A stretch of DNA of 64,000 nucleotides from assembly GCF_022965805.1 (NCBI RefSeq), contig NC_133110.1:34534317-34598316 (forward strand), read 5' to 3'. Below are positions 48,783-61,099 of this stretch, in pieces. The notes below the pieces were generated by a model. The model did no database searches. It saw nothing but the letters and a program-made list of their open reading frames with translations, and was not told where the DNA came from. A program made the position numbers and the translations under genes. How positions within the stretch are numbered: the stretch's first letter is position 1; the number at the start of each line of letters is the position of its first letter. Source of the stretch: Primulina eburnea (taxonomy: Eukaryota > Streptophyta > Magnoliopsida > Lamiales > Gesneriaceae).

Positions 48783-50919
48783 TGGCAACTGAAAATAATT
48801 TCGTTCAACCTGCAATTCCTAAGTTGATGGCCATTACGATCATTGGTCCATGCTTATGGAAAATTTCCTTCGTTCGAAGGAGTATTGGGGCTTGGTAGAT
48901 ACTGGAATCCCTACTGCACCAGAAGGAGTTGAGCTTACTGAAGCCCAACAAAAAACAATTGCAGATCAGCAGCTGAAAGACTTGAAGGTGAAGAATTATT
49001 TGTTCCAAGCCATTGATCGAACTATTATGGAGACAATTCTCAACAAAGACACTGCCAAGAACATTTGGGACTCTATGAAGCAGAAGTACCAAGGTTCTAC
49101 AAGAGTAAAAAGAGCACAACTTCAAGCTCTTCGGAAAGAATTTGAGGTTCTACATATGCAAGAGGGTAAGAGTGTTGATGCATACTTTGCTCGAACACTC
49201 ATCATAGCAAACAAGATGAAAATTCATGGTGAAAACATGCAGCAAGTGGTGATTATTGAAAAGATCTTGAGATCAATTATTTCAAGATTTGACTATGTTG
49301 TGTGTTCGATTGAAGAGTCTAATAACTTAGACACCCTAACCATGGATGAATTACAGAGCAGTCTACTGGTACATGAGCAGAGGATGAATGGGCTTGGAGG
49401 CGATGATCAGGCATTAAAGGTAACTTATGATGATAAACAGGGTGGAAGAGGAGGCGGTCGAGCTCGTGGAGCCTTTCGAGGAAGAGGTAGACAAACATTC
49501 AACAAAGCTACAATTGATTGTTATAAGTGTCATCAATTAGGACACTTTCAATATGAGTGTCCAAAGTGGGAAAAGGAAGCAAATTATGCTGAGCTTGAGG
49601 AGAAAGAAGAAATGTTGTTGATGTCATACGTGGAGCTTAATCAATCGAGGAGCGGAGAAGTCTGGTTCCTTGACTCAGGGTGTAGCAATCACATGTGTGC
49701 AAATAAGGAGTGGTTCTTGGATCTTGATGAGGACTTCCGGCAATTTGTGAAGCTCGGGAATAATTCCAAGATGACAGTGTTGGGAAAGGGCAACATTAGG
49801 CTGCACATTGCTGGAATTACTCAGGTAATCACTGAGGTTTTTTATGTACCTGAGTTAAAGAATAACCTATTAAGTATTGGACAATTGCAAGAAAGAGAGG
49901 TAACTATTTTGATACAACAAGGAGTGTGTAAAATCTATCATCCCAAGAAAGGACTCATCATGCAAACAACAATGTCTGCAAACAGAACGTTCGTATTGCT
50001 TGCAAAAATTCTGCCTAAAGATCCCACTTGTTTCCAAACAATTCTTGAAGACAACACTCACCTTTGGCATTGTAGATATGGGCATCTAAGTTTCAAAGGG
50101 CTAAAAACCTTACAGTATAAGCAAATGGTGAGAGGATTACCACAGTTAAAGGCCCCATCCAAAATATGCACTGATTGCATGGTGGGAAAGCAGCATAGGG
50201 ATGCAATTTCAAAGAAAAGCTTATGGAGAGCATCACAAAAACTACAGTTGGTACATGCTGACAATTGTGGACCCATTAAGCCTGTTTCAAACAGTAATAA
50301 GAGGTATTTCATAAGTTTTATTGATGATTACAGTCGTAACGAGTGGATATATTTTCTTGGTAGTAAAAGACATGACTCCTGAAGAGGCTTGGACTGGTAT
50401 CAAACCCAATGTTGATTATTTTCGGGTTTTTGGATGCATTGGTCATGTTCATGTATCAGATAATAAAAGAAAGAAGTTAGATGACAAGAGTTTCCAGTGT
50501 GTGCTGCTGGGAATAAGTGAAGAGTCTAAAGCATACCGACTTTATGATCCAGCATCCAAGAAAATAGTTGTAAGCAAAGATGTGGTTTTTGAAGAAAATA
50601 AGTGTTGGGTTTGGGGGAGAAGTGATGAAGCAGTAAGATCAGATATCCTTGAGTGGGGAGAGAGTAATGAGGAAGGAATTGAACATGATCAAAGTGAAGC
50701 AGAATCTGAAGAAGAATTGGCAGCAGAAGAAGAAGGGGGGAAGATTGGCTCATCTTCAAATGAATTTTCATCACTTGAGTCACTTGAAGATAATACTCCA
50801 ACCTCTGAAGAAAACTTGCCAAGAGGGAGGAATAGAAGAGTACCATTTTGGATGAGAGATTATGCAAGTGGGGAAGAATTATCAGAAGAAGAAGTTACAC
50901 ACAACAACTTGGTTCTTTT
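48783..50919 (+). pseudogene. copia gag, protease and partial integrase
   Basis: The natural ATG is probably at 48783 (MATENNFVQPAIPKL). A one-base loss at about 48824 shifts the frame, and the long ORF resumes from 48850. Gag carries the knuckle CYKCHQLGHFQYEC, and protease has the active site FLDSGCSNHMC. Integrase keeps the HHCC part (HLWHCRYGHLSFKGL, CTDCMVGK) and the first Asp region (VHADNCGP). It then jumps at about 50355-50370 from DDYSRNEWIYFL to TPEEAWTGIKPN, losing most of the catalytic core. The C-terminal acidic region continues up to the solo-LTR insertion at 50919. Confidence 0.9.
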
Positions 50920-53024
50920 TGTGGGGACCCAGACGCTAATCAACTTCTTAATCATTGTTGGGATTTAATTATCTGTTCTGATAAACAGGGTCTAAAATTT
51001 TTCTTTTTAAATTATAACTGCGGAAGGTAATGGAATCTAAATACTATACATGTCTGTATATAAAAATACAATTCAGTATTAAAAATACAATAATGTACAA
51101 CATTCTAATCTAAGGTTCACTACTAAAGTTCTAGTAGTAAAATCCAATCTACTGTAAGTCCGGAATCATCACGCTAAACTCGTCTTCTCTCGTCATCTTC
51201 TTGACCCCGATCCTGCCTCACCTGATGTCATGCACACATACAAACAAGACACCAGCCGGATAACTCCGGTGAGAATAAATCCCAGTATAAAACATGGTAA
51301 GCATGTATATAAACAAACTAATTCATAAAACATGCGATCATGTATAAACCAATATATTTCATAATCTATGAAATAAATCAAATAAGCATGTAACTCAAAT
51401 CAGATAAACATGCATATAAACAATCTAAATCATAAAAACATGCTAGCACAACTGGAAGCAATAACAATGGGTCCCATGATCTAGGAGCCACATCCATATA
51501 AGCATGCGGTCCTACTCAAATCATGTCTAGACTCGACTTGATCTATAACTCTAGGGATCCCGGGGTGAATAAGACGTCGCGATCTGTCACCTACCCTACC
51601 ACTCGGGGTGACTGTACGTCTTATTACTAGACTTCGGTCTGATCTGTATCCACATCTACAATAGGAGAGGTGATCTTCTCCTAAGCTGTGATATCACCGA
51701 ACGTCTAGCAGTCTGGCTGATCTCCAAACTGTCCTATCTTAAATGCATGAATACAATCAGTAAATAAAGCATAATCATATAAAACATAAACAAGAATATA
51801 GTATGTGATTTATTGGGCAACTCAAGTAGTGATCTCAATTGAGTTGTTTCTTCCTGAATATCACATGAATTATACCTTTGTCGTCCCCGTCTGAGGAAGA
51901 CGAAGTCTCGAAGCCCAGTCTGTCCATATCCGATCTGAAATGACAAAATCGAATACACTGTATCAATGTGTAGCTCAATTCACAATCTGTTCTGATCAAT
52001 ACTCAACTCAGTACATAATCTGATCAATCTGAACAAAACACAATCTGATCATATCAACAATATCACGATATAATCTAAATCATATCTGAATCTGATCACT
52101 CTATTCCAGCATATGAATATCTAACAAATACATCTTCCGAGATGCTGAAATACAAAACACAGACATACGATATTCTTTCTTCGATCTGACTTCACATATC
52201 GACTGAATAATCTAGCCAGACATACAAGAATGCTCATCTATTCATTCTTCAATCAATAATGCTACCATTTAGTGTGAATTCTCAATCAATATCTTCTAAA
52301 ATTCATACCAATTGTATAATCAACTTATTCTTAAATCTGTCTTCGATTATACAATGTCTACGGTAGTAGAAACACCATATCTGAATCATATATAGTTCTG
52401 ACAACATCATATTTCCAAAACAACTTAAAACGTAACAAGACTTACGTCTTTGTGTAGCTCTAATCAAGAGGAGTTCAGAACTAAAGTCGGATTCGAATTT
52501 TGATGCACGGATTCTTCGTAAATCAAATTCTAAATTCAAAAAGTGAAATTCTCTCTCCAAGCTCTCGATTTCCTCTGAAAATCTGAATAAGACACGTTTG
52601 GACACATGTATATATACAACATGCAAGTTAAGCAACGTGTCACATCTTCCTTGCTGCACGCATTCCCGCGGGTGCGGTCATGTACTGCATCGCGGGTGCG
52701 CTCGTGCAATATTTATCATTCCATTTCTCGAAAATCAAGATCGCGGGCGCGGTACATTCCAGACCGCGGGTGCGGTGTCTTGACCGCAGGTGCGGTGTAT
52801 GCAAGACCGCGGGTGCGGTCTTGCTTCGCCCAAAATCCCTACCCTACTGGACTTACACCGCGGGTGCGGTGTCTCCCAGACCGCGGGTGCATTCCTGCAT
52901 TTTCTAAAAATCCACATTTTTAATCCTTGTAACATCTCATAATCTTATCTGATTAATTCTACAAGTCTTGGGCCATTACATTAATCTTGTCTGATTAATT
53001 CTACGACAATTCTTGGGCATTACA
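50920..53024 (-). mobile_element. solo LTR (family A) inserted in copia
   Basis: The 2105-bp block is flanked by CTTTT (50915-50919 and 53025-53029). On the minus strand it runs TGTAATGCCC...GTCCCCACA. It matches the 812-2756 solo LTR, for example in CACCGGAGTTATCCGGCTG and in the shared GTCCCCACA end. Removing it rejoins the copia frame between integrase C-terminus and RT. Its 5' end carries a tandem copy of its own first about 44 bp. Confidence 0.93.
52664..52895 (-). repeat. CCGCGGGTGCGG dyad array in the family-A solo LTR
   Basis: Around eight copies of ACCGCGGGTGCGGT or close variants occur in 230 bp. They lie 130-360 bp from the LTR start on the element strand, the same position as the CGCCCGAGCG array in the other family-A LTR. 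The sequence is different, although both are about 13-bp GC-rich dyads. Confidence 0.88.
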
Positions 53025-53029
53025 CTTTT

Positions 53030-54573
53030 TGCCTCAACTACTGATCCGACTACCTTTGAAGAAGCAGTTCAAAGTTCCAAGTGGAGAGCTACAATGGATT
53101 TAGAAATAGCAGCAATTGAAAAAAATGAGACCTGGGAGTTGACAGATTTACCTCAAGGAACAAAGCAGATTGGGGTAAAGTGGATCTTTAAAAGTAAACT
53201 TAATGAAAATGGTGAGGTTGACAAGTGTAAGGCTCGGTTAGTGGCGAAAGGATATGCACAACAGCAGGGCATAGATTATACTGAGGTGTTTGCGCCTGTT
53301 GCTAGGTGGGATACCATTAGAATGATAATTGCTTTAGCAGCCCAAAATAGTTGGATTGTGTATCAACTTGATGTCAAAAGCGCTTTCTTGCATGGAGAGT
53401 TAAATGAACCAGTGTTTGTTGAACAACCACAAGGTTATGAGAAGAAAGGTGAAGAGTATAAAGTGTACAAATTGAAGAAGGCATTATACGGTCTTAAACA
53501 AGCTCCTCGTGCTTGGTACAGCCGGATTGAAACATACTTTGTCAAAGAGGGATTTGAAAGGTGCAACTATGAATACACTTTATTCATAAAAAAAGATGTT
53601 GGAGGTAAAATTTTGATTGTTAGCTTATATGTTGATGATTTAATATTTACTGGTAATGATGAGAGTATGTCTGCTAAGTTCAAAAGCTCTATGAAACTTG
53701 AATTTGATATGTCTGATTTGGGTAAGATGAAATATTTTCTTGGTGTCGAGGTTTTACAAAATCCTGAAGGAATTTATATTACTCAAAGAAAATATGCAAA
53801 AGAAGTTTTGGAGAGGTTTAGGATGGGGAAGAGTAATAGTGTGAAGAATCCCATTGTTCCAGGTGTCAGATTGATGAAAGATGAAGAAGGAGCCAAGGTG
53901 AATGCTACCATGTACAAACAATTGGTCGGAAGTCTTATGTATCTAACTACAACAAGGCCAGACTTGATGTATGTTGTGTCTCTCATTAGCAGATTCATGG
54001 CAAGTCCAACCGAGTTTCATTGACAAGCTGCAAAGAGGGTGTTGAGGTACTTGAAAGATACTGTGGATTTGGGAATCTTTTATCAAAATAAAGGTAGAGG
54101 AGAATTGATGGCATATACAGACAGTGATTATGTAAGAGATGTGGACGACAGGAAAAGCACTTCAGGTTATGTGTTTCTACTCAATGAAGGAGCTGTGTCA
54201 TGGTCCTCAAAGAAACAGCCTGTAGTAACTTTGTCCACTACTGAAGCAGAGTTTGTGGCGTGCTTGTCAAGGGGTATGGATGAGGAGAATATTGGAGAAG
54301 CTTGGTCATTCTCAAGACAAGTGTACTACTGTGTTATGTGACAACAGTTCTGCAATTAAGCTATCCAAGAACCCAGTCATGTATGGATGTAGCAAACACA
54401 TTGATGTAAGGTTTCATTTCTTGCGTGATTTGACTAAAGATGGAATTGTTGAGCTGAAGCATTGTGTCACACAAGAACAAGTTGTAGACATCATGACAAA
54501 ACCACTTAAGCTGGATGTGTTTTTGGAGCTGCGCAAGTCCTTGGGTGTGTGTGAGGTACCAAGAATAAACTGA
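53030..54573 (+). pseudogene. copia reverse transcriptase and RNase H
   Basis: The RT opens with TDPTTFEEAVQSSKW and shows KARLVAKGYAQQQGIDY, LDVKSAFLHGEL and the catalytic YVDDLIFTG. A TGA at about 54021 replaces the Trp codon before QAAKRVLRYL. RNase H follows (YTDSDYVRDVDDRKSTSGY), with a frameshift near 54275 before the end (CDNSSAIKLSKNPVMYG). The region ends shortly before the purine tract and 3' LTR. Confidence 0.92.
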
Positions 54574-54605
54574 AAGCACTGCAGCTATCAGTTTAGGGGA
54601 GAAAT

Positions 54606-54861
54606 TGTTGGGGTTGTTAGAATTGAAGTTGAAGTTGTCAAAATTGATTCAGTTAATAAATCCTATTATTTAGGATATGTAGGTAGTGTTTGACCATTTC
54701 CTTAGATACTTACCATGTTATTAGGTACTGTAAAACATGGTGTGTTTATTTCAATTTTATCTCTTTTGTAAGGCCTATATAAGCCAACGGCTTGCATTCA
54801 ATAAAGATAGATTGTTTCCTTATATTCTTTCCAAGTTGCTGTGTGCTTATATTTCACAAGA
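54606..54861 (+). repeat. 3' LTR of copia
   Basis: The LTR is 256 bp. It follows the TAGGGGAGAAAT purine tract and ends CACAAGA before the AGCAA duplication. Confidence 0.92.
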
Positions 54862-56084
54862 AGCAAACCATCCCATGCAAGCCGCTGCTCTTATCAGCTC
54901 GCTAATCACCCCCAAAATGTCTAAACCGAGCCCATCTCCTTTCTTCTCGATCTACAGCACTTGGGACAGATCCAGAAGCGACTGAGCCCTTCCAAGTCTC
55001 GTCTCAGACCCACCAGGGTCTGGTCTAAGCCTCGACGATGTCCCTACGGCGCTGGTCGAACCCTGCACGCTGCAACACCCAAGATCGAGCCACCCGTGAA
55101 TAACCCTTCTCTCGACCCTATACCCGTATGCGTCCAGAAATTTTTCTACACCACCTGACAGCTCTTAGACACACTAGCAACCTCTGGACAATCAAGAACC
55201 GTAGCCCCCTTGTACCAAAATTTCAGAAAAAGTCATGACAGCAACAAAAAATGCAAGAGTGACAAAAGAACCGAACATCGTGCATGCTTATGGATAGATC
55301 GAAACATGCATGTATAGGCATTCACAAAAGCATTAATATTGACGTGTATGATTGCAAAAAAGGAGTGACAGCGTGCATGATATTTCGTGAGCTAAAAGAT
55401 GAGATAAAACAAAACCCACGGCCGAAGGGAAATTGTTGCTTGGAGGAAACGGTGCCACCGAAGGTTGCAGCAGCAATGTTACGAGAATAATTGTGATTTG
55501 TGAGTGGTGGGGGTGGGCGGTTGAGTGGAGAGGGATTAGGTGAATAGAAACGCTTAGGGAGTAATTAAGTAGCAATTATGTTGATAATAATTAGTTGATG
55601 TGCCACAACATTGCGTTTAAAAATTTTAAAAGAGTTTTAAGTCCAATAAGCTTAAAAGTAGGCCCAATAATTCCAAACACACTCTCAAAAAATATTTCGT
55701 AATGGAAATATTTTAAAAATATTAGTCGAAACCTAAACACGTCCCCCGATTTGATAAAATTTGTGTACCATTAAAAATAAAAAACATGCGAGTAAAAATA
55801 CCCAATAAAACCCCATTTTTTTAAAAATACCCTTAAAAATGTTTTAAATTTATTTACAAAATAAATAGTGTAATTAAAATAATTTTCTTGAATATTCTCC
55901 AGTCTCCGTTCCTCGTTCGAGCGTGAAATATATCTAGAAACGCAAATGCATGAACTTTTAAAAATTTCATGAATTAAATCCTATCATGCATGAATTATGC
56001 ATAAAATAATTAAACATATAATTTAAAATAAAATTATAGATTGCATGCATTCAGGTTAAGTGAATTAAATTCCTGGACCTTACA

Positions 56085-56331
56085 CTTTTGTTTTTCGTTA
56101 GATTATTTGGTGAAGTGGGAAGTGCAAAAAGATAACTTCCCAAGCCTTGAAAGCTTCATTCTCGAGAATGTCATGTGGATTGATGAGATCCCTTGTGGAT
56201 TAGGAGAAATAGATTCACTTCAACTTATTGAATTACATGACTGTCAGGAATCATTAGGGAATTCGGCAATGCGGATCCAGTTCCAGCAACATGAAAATGG
56301 GAACGATTCTTTTCGAGTTAAACTTTTTTAA
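56085..56331 (+). pseudogene. R1-type resistance gene, copy 3, C-terminal piece
   Basis: After the CTTTT duplication the LRR frame resumes: LVKWEVQKDNFPSLESF, then NVMWIDEIPCGLGEIDSLQL. It stops with TAA at 56329-56331. It matches the last about 80 codons of copy 2, and the 3' flanks of both copies also match (GGATGAAATATTTTTGCT at about 56377 and 31357). Confidence 0.9.
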
Positions 56332-57225
56332 TCATGTGAATATTATGGACAATTTTTATTGAAGTATTTTTTCTGGATGAAATATTTTTGCTTGACTGAT
56401 CTAGATCTAGATCAAATCGAAAGTTGTTCAACTGTGCTCTATATGTTGATAAGCTAGCATTAAAATCCACATGATCATGTTCAACTCTTTTAAGCATATT
56501 CAAACATATCAAACTTGGTTACCAAAATTTCTGTAATTCAAATGTAATTGTCTCATGAACAACCTCATTTGGAATCCGATTTAACATATACACAGTCATC
56601 TTAAGAATTTCAATTAAGAAAGAAGTTTGGAGTTGTTAATCACACACCCCACATTTTTCATCCTCAATATATCTATCATAATTATATATCTACTTTAATA
56701 GTATATGTTTTAAAATAAAACATCTAACGCTTCATACTTACTATAAAGCAAGTAGAGATATACATGTGGTGAGTAAAATAGAGGTAATAAAATATTCTGA
56801 CAACATGAATCCATAAATATTCATGTGAATTATTTCCGATATGTTTAAATCTCTCTTAACATTTTTCTTTGACACATTGGTCTACTTACTCTTAATGTAG
56901 TCCAAATAAATGTCAAAACTAATAAAAACCAAGATGTCACATAATAAATTAATATTGATTCATAACACATTTGGTAATACCAATGTTTTCTTAAACATGC
57001 AATAATGGATGTACATTTGTAAATTAACGCAAAAAAACTATCGGACAAAGTATCACTTCCAAAACTATCACATTTGTACAATAAATTAAATAATAAATCT
57101 GAAAAATTAATCAACGTCTATTTGATACTACTCTTGAAGCTGATATAAAATTTCTAGAAAAAATTTAGAATTAAAAGTCTTAAAAATATTAATGTACGAC
57201 CACAATAGACATGTGAGATCATCTA

Positions 57226-57314
<89 letters not shown>
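56332..57314. other. AT-rich intergenic sequence ending in a (TA)n tract
   Basis: No gene was recognised. A perfect TA run of about 86 bp lies at 57229-57314, directly before the Helitron 5' end. Confidence 0.6.
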
Positions 57315-57317
<3 letters not shown>

Positions 57318-58332
57318 ATTAAAGTCATGTGGATAAAGGGCATTATTTTTCGATTGTGCAATGACAAAATTAACCTTCTATACACACTTCAAGAATAGAA
57401 TGTAACTCTATATTAATTTTATCAAATAACTCATCTTTATATTACATTTAAATGTTTTATTCATTCCAATGATTTTATTGTAATCTTATAATTATATTTT
57501 TAGTGTAATTTCTAATTAAATAATAAGTTATCTATATACCTATAAAAGTGTGGATAAAGGGCATTGTTTTCCGATTGTACAATGACAAATTAACCTTCTA
57601 TACACACTTCAAAAATAGAATGTAACTCCTATATTAATTTTATCAAATAACTCATCTTTATATTACATTTAAATGTTTTATCCATTCCAATGATTTTATT
57701 GTAATTTGTAATTATATTTTTATTGCAATTTCTAATTAAGTAATAAGTTATAGTATCACAAAAGATTTATGAAAAATTTATAAAATTTGTGCAATAATAG
57801 AATAACTAACATATTTTATGGGTTTTTTTAACAAAGGATTGAAAGTAAAGAGTTTAATTTTGATTTTTAAATATAGTACGATTTCAAAAAATAAAAGTGT
57901 GGATAAATGACATCGTTTTCCAATTGTGCAATGACAAAATTAACCTTCTATACACACTTCAAGAATAGAATGTAGTTCCTATATTAATTTTATCAAATAA
58001 CTCATCTTTATATTACATTTAAATGTTTTATCATTTCCAATGATTTTATTGTAATTTTGTAATTATATTTTTAATGCAATTTCTAATTAAGTAATAAATT
58101 ATAGTATCACAAAAAGATATATGAAAAATTTATAACATTTGTGCAATAGTAGAATAACTAACATATTTTATGGATTTTTTATCAAAGAATTGAAAATAAA
58201 TAGTTTAATTTTGATTTTAGAATATAGTACGATTTCAAAAAATATGAAAAAATCATCTATAACGAATATATATGTTATAGGCATAATTATTTTATTAAAC
58301 TGTATAACTAAAAATTACATGTATTGCTTGTA
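57318..58332 (+). repeat. Helitron array 1: three 5'-end-like repeats
   Basis: Units start at about 57318, 57540 and 57888. They share the GTGGATAAAGGGCATT and AACCTTCTATACACACTTCA blocks. Unit lengths are roughly 225, 350 and 445 bp, the later ones carrying more of the shared tail. Confidence 0.82.
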
Positions 58333-58486
58333 TCTATAAAAGTGTGCATAATGGAAAAGTTTTTCGATTGTGAACAGACATAATTAGCCTTCACATGTTT
58401 ACTTGTTTTCATTATCAAGTGATATATATGGTAATTTCACATTTTGTCAATTAATTAATACTGATTAACCACATTTTATGGTTATG

Positions 58487-59915
58487 TGCTTTTGACTTTT
58501 TTCCTTGTCTTTCTTTAATTATAATATTTAATTATGTCATATTTCATTCTATTTCATTTTTAAAAAAATTATTTCATTCTATAACCATTATTTCTCTCTT
58601 TAATTTATTTGAAACTCACAAATGCTCAACTTTATTGCAATTGTTGTTTGATTTGTAAATTATTAAGGGTTTAAGATTGAAAATTTTGATATTTTCTTGA
58701 AATTGCATTTGATATCAAATTTCTCTCGAAGAATTGCATATGAGTAAGTGAAAAAGAAAGAGAGAACAATTCATTTTATTTATTTGTTTGGTTGTCGTTT
58801 TCTTTCTATTTTCAAAGTGTTGTATCATCCATTTTCTCCTTATTGTACTTGCTATTTATTTATAAGATATACATTTAGTTGAGATGTTGCGATGATAGTA
58901 GATGATTGTGATCAAACTATAAATTTGAATTGACATATGATGTATAATCTATATAGATTATGTGCTTTTGACTTTTTTTCCTTGTATTTTTTTCTTATAA
59001 TATTTAATTATATCATATTTCATTCTATTTCATTTTTTAAAAAAAAAATATTTCATTTTATAACCATCATTTCTCGCTTTAATTTTTTTGAAACTCACAA
59101 AGGCTCAACTTTATTGCAATTATTTTTTGGAGTATTTGTAAATTATTAAGTGCTTAAGTTTGAAAATTTTGATAATTTTTTGAAATTGCATTTGACATCA
59201 AATTTCTCTCGAAGAATTGTATATGAGTAAGTGAAGAACAAAGAGAGAACAATTCATTTTATTTATTTGTTCGGTTTTCTTTTTCTTTCTATTTTCAAAG
59301 TGCTGTATAATCCATTTTCTCCTTATTGTACTTGCTATTTATTTATAAGATATATAGTGATATGTTGTAATGATAGTAGATGATTGTGGTCAAATTATAA
59401 ATTTGAATTGACATATGATGTATTATCTATATAGGTTAAGTTCTTTTGACTTTTTTTCCTTGTCTTTCTTTCATTATAATATTTAATTATGTCATATTTC
59501 ATTTTTTTCATTTTTTTAAAAAAATTATTTCATTCAATAACCATTATTCTTTTTTTAATTTTTTTGAAACTCACAAAGGCTCAACTTTATCACAATTGTT
59601 GTTTGGAGTATTTGTAAATTATTAAGGGCTTAATATTGAAATTTTTGATATTTTCTTGAAATTGCATTCGGCATCAAATTTCTCTCGAAGAATTGCATAT
59701 GAGTAAGTGCAAAAAAAAGAGAGTACAATTCATTTTATTTATTTGTTTGGTTGTCGTTTTCTTTCTATTTTCAAAGTGTTGTTTCATCCATTTCTCCTTA
59801 TTGTACTTGCTATTTATTTATAAGATATACATTTAGTGAGATGTTGCAATGATAGTAGATAATTGTTGTCAAACTATAAATTTGAATTGACATATGATGT
59901 ATTATTTATATATTC
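58487..59915 (+). repeat. Helitron array 2: three tandem units of about 475 bp
   Basis: Units start at about 58487, 58962 and 59442. Each carries TTTTGACTTTTTTCCTTG near its start and AAATTTCTCTCGAAGAATTG in the middle. Each closes near TTGAATTGACATATGATGTA. They differ mainly by small indels. Confidence 0.87.
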
Positions 59916-60148
59916 TGCATCATTTCATCTTCATCTAAATTGTCTTTTTTTGTTACTCTCCCTAATATTTAGTGTGTGGGTGAATAAACATTTTTTTTGA
60001 GTTTTTTTCAATTACTGTTGTTTTATATATGTTATGTTTATTATCATTTGCTAATAATATAAGTTTTTGAGATTGAATTTTTAACTTTCTATAGAATTCA
60101 TATGATATATAATAAATTTCAACGTGCAACGCACGTGCTTTATGCTAG

Positions 60149-61099
60149 TTTACTAAATAGATGATACATGAATCACTTTCTAATGGCTTCCTTAAGTCTT
60201 GCTATCCTTACACGATATTAATGACATGGACGGCAAAATCTTAATTCATGCATCCACCAAATACTAGGACTAATATTGGCCATATTTGATTATAACTTAT
60301 GAGAGTTGAGTAGTCATGTTCACACATTATGTCTACGCGATAACAGTCAATCAATTTTTTAAACACATATGATCATAAACTCATTTATTGATCATTTTAA
60401 CTTTATATGTGTTTTAGAAGATCTTAAATGAGTCATAATGTTGAGCGAGAGTGTTCAAATATTGTGAACTATAAATGTATCAAATATCTCAAACTCAATA
60501 GTTTTAACTGAGTCGTAATCTATCCTTAGGTGCATGACACGGTCGTGCAGTCGAATATTGGCGATCTATAAAAATGTGAACTATATAATTAATGTGCTTG
60601 TAATTGTATAACATTGTCATACTGTTCGACTGAACCTCTGATTCCAGCAACAATATCGATCTTCATGAAATTATTCGAGAAACAATTTATCTCTCCCACT
60701 TTTCATGAAGATAGTCGTATGGAAACCTGGTTTTAGTAATGACAAGTGGGTTCATCTTTCTAAATGGTAAATTAGAGTTCGTTAAGCCTAAATGAAGAAT
60801 GATCTTCTCCTTCCGCACCTTATAATTATAACTGAGTTTTACAAAATTAATTTTAAAGTAATTAACAATACAAAATGCAGCAAAATAATAACTATAATAC
60901 ATACTAATGTCACAAAATGAAGCAGTAAACCATATGTCATGTTTTACTCATTTAAATTAAGCGATAAATATGAATTACTGGCATAAAAACTGCATGTTGG
61001 CTAAGTTTTTGATTCAATTAGATCGTACAACTTAATGATATAATTTTTGAATTAAATTTCATTAAAACTAAGGTGACACAAGTTCAATTTATAGAAGAA
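60149..61099. other. AT-rich spacer between two Helitrons
   Basis: No gene or transposon structure was recognised. Short ORFs (for example 60687-60902, minus strand) have no family resemblance. Confidence 0.5.

Larger units (their letters stand above)
48456..54861 (+). mobile_element. Ty1/copia element inside the gypsy 2 LTR
   Basis: The LTRs are 257 bp (48456-48712) and 256 bp (54606-54861) and are nearly identical. They start TGTT(T)GGGGTTG and end CACAACA or CACAAGA. The target duplication AGCAA is at 48451-48455 and 54862-54866. A PBS-like TGGTATCAGAGTAGC follows the left LTR (from 48716), and a purine tract TAGGGGAGAAAT precedes the right LTR. The element is interrupted by a solo LTR (50920-53024). 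It is defective through frameshifts, an integrase deletion and stops. Confidence 0.94.
36570..56084 (-). mobile_element. Ty3/gypsy element 2 (chromovirus-like), old, hosting nested insertions
   Basis: The element lies on the minus strand. One LTR is 36570-39217 and the other is 47037-56084 (interrupted). The target duplication CTTTT is at 36565-36569 and 56085-56089, inside the LRR of R-gene copy 3. LTR ends read TGTAAGGTCC...CGTTTCA on the element strand. The second LTR, with the copia and its duplication removed, would be about 2637 bp against 2648 bp for the first. This confirms the nesting model. Gag and pol remains lie between, and a solo LTR is inserted at 40841-43610. The LTRs differ at many positions, so it is much older than gypsy 1. 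Confidence 0.93.
47037..56084 (-). repeat. 5' LTR of gypsy 2 (element strand), split by copia
   Basis: The pieces are 47037-48455 and 54862-56084. They match 36570-39217 in order and length once the copia element and one copy of AGCAA are subtracted. Confidence 0.9.
57315..60148 (+). mobile_element. Helitron (non-autonomous) with serial 5' ends and internal tandem arrays
   Basis: The 3' end has the Helitron signature: hairpin ACGTGC-AAC-GCACGT (60122-60136), eight bases, then CTAG (60145-60148) followed by T. Candidate 5' ends of the type A|TCTATAAAAGTGTG occur at 57315 (TCTATTAAAG) and 58333, with similar starts lacking a clean TC at about 57540 and 57888. The 58333-60148 unit is a complete 1816-bp element by these rules. 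No Rep/helicase coding sequence is present. Confidence 0.8.

Noticed and set aside
52303..52659. 118-aa minus-strand ORF
   Set aside because: It lies in the family-A solo LTR and has no recognisable domain or counterpart in the 812-2756 copy.
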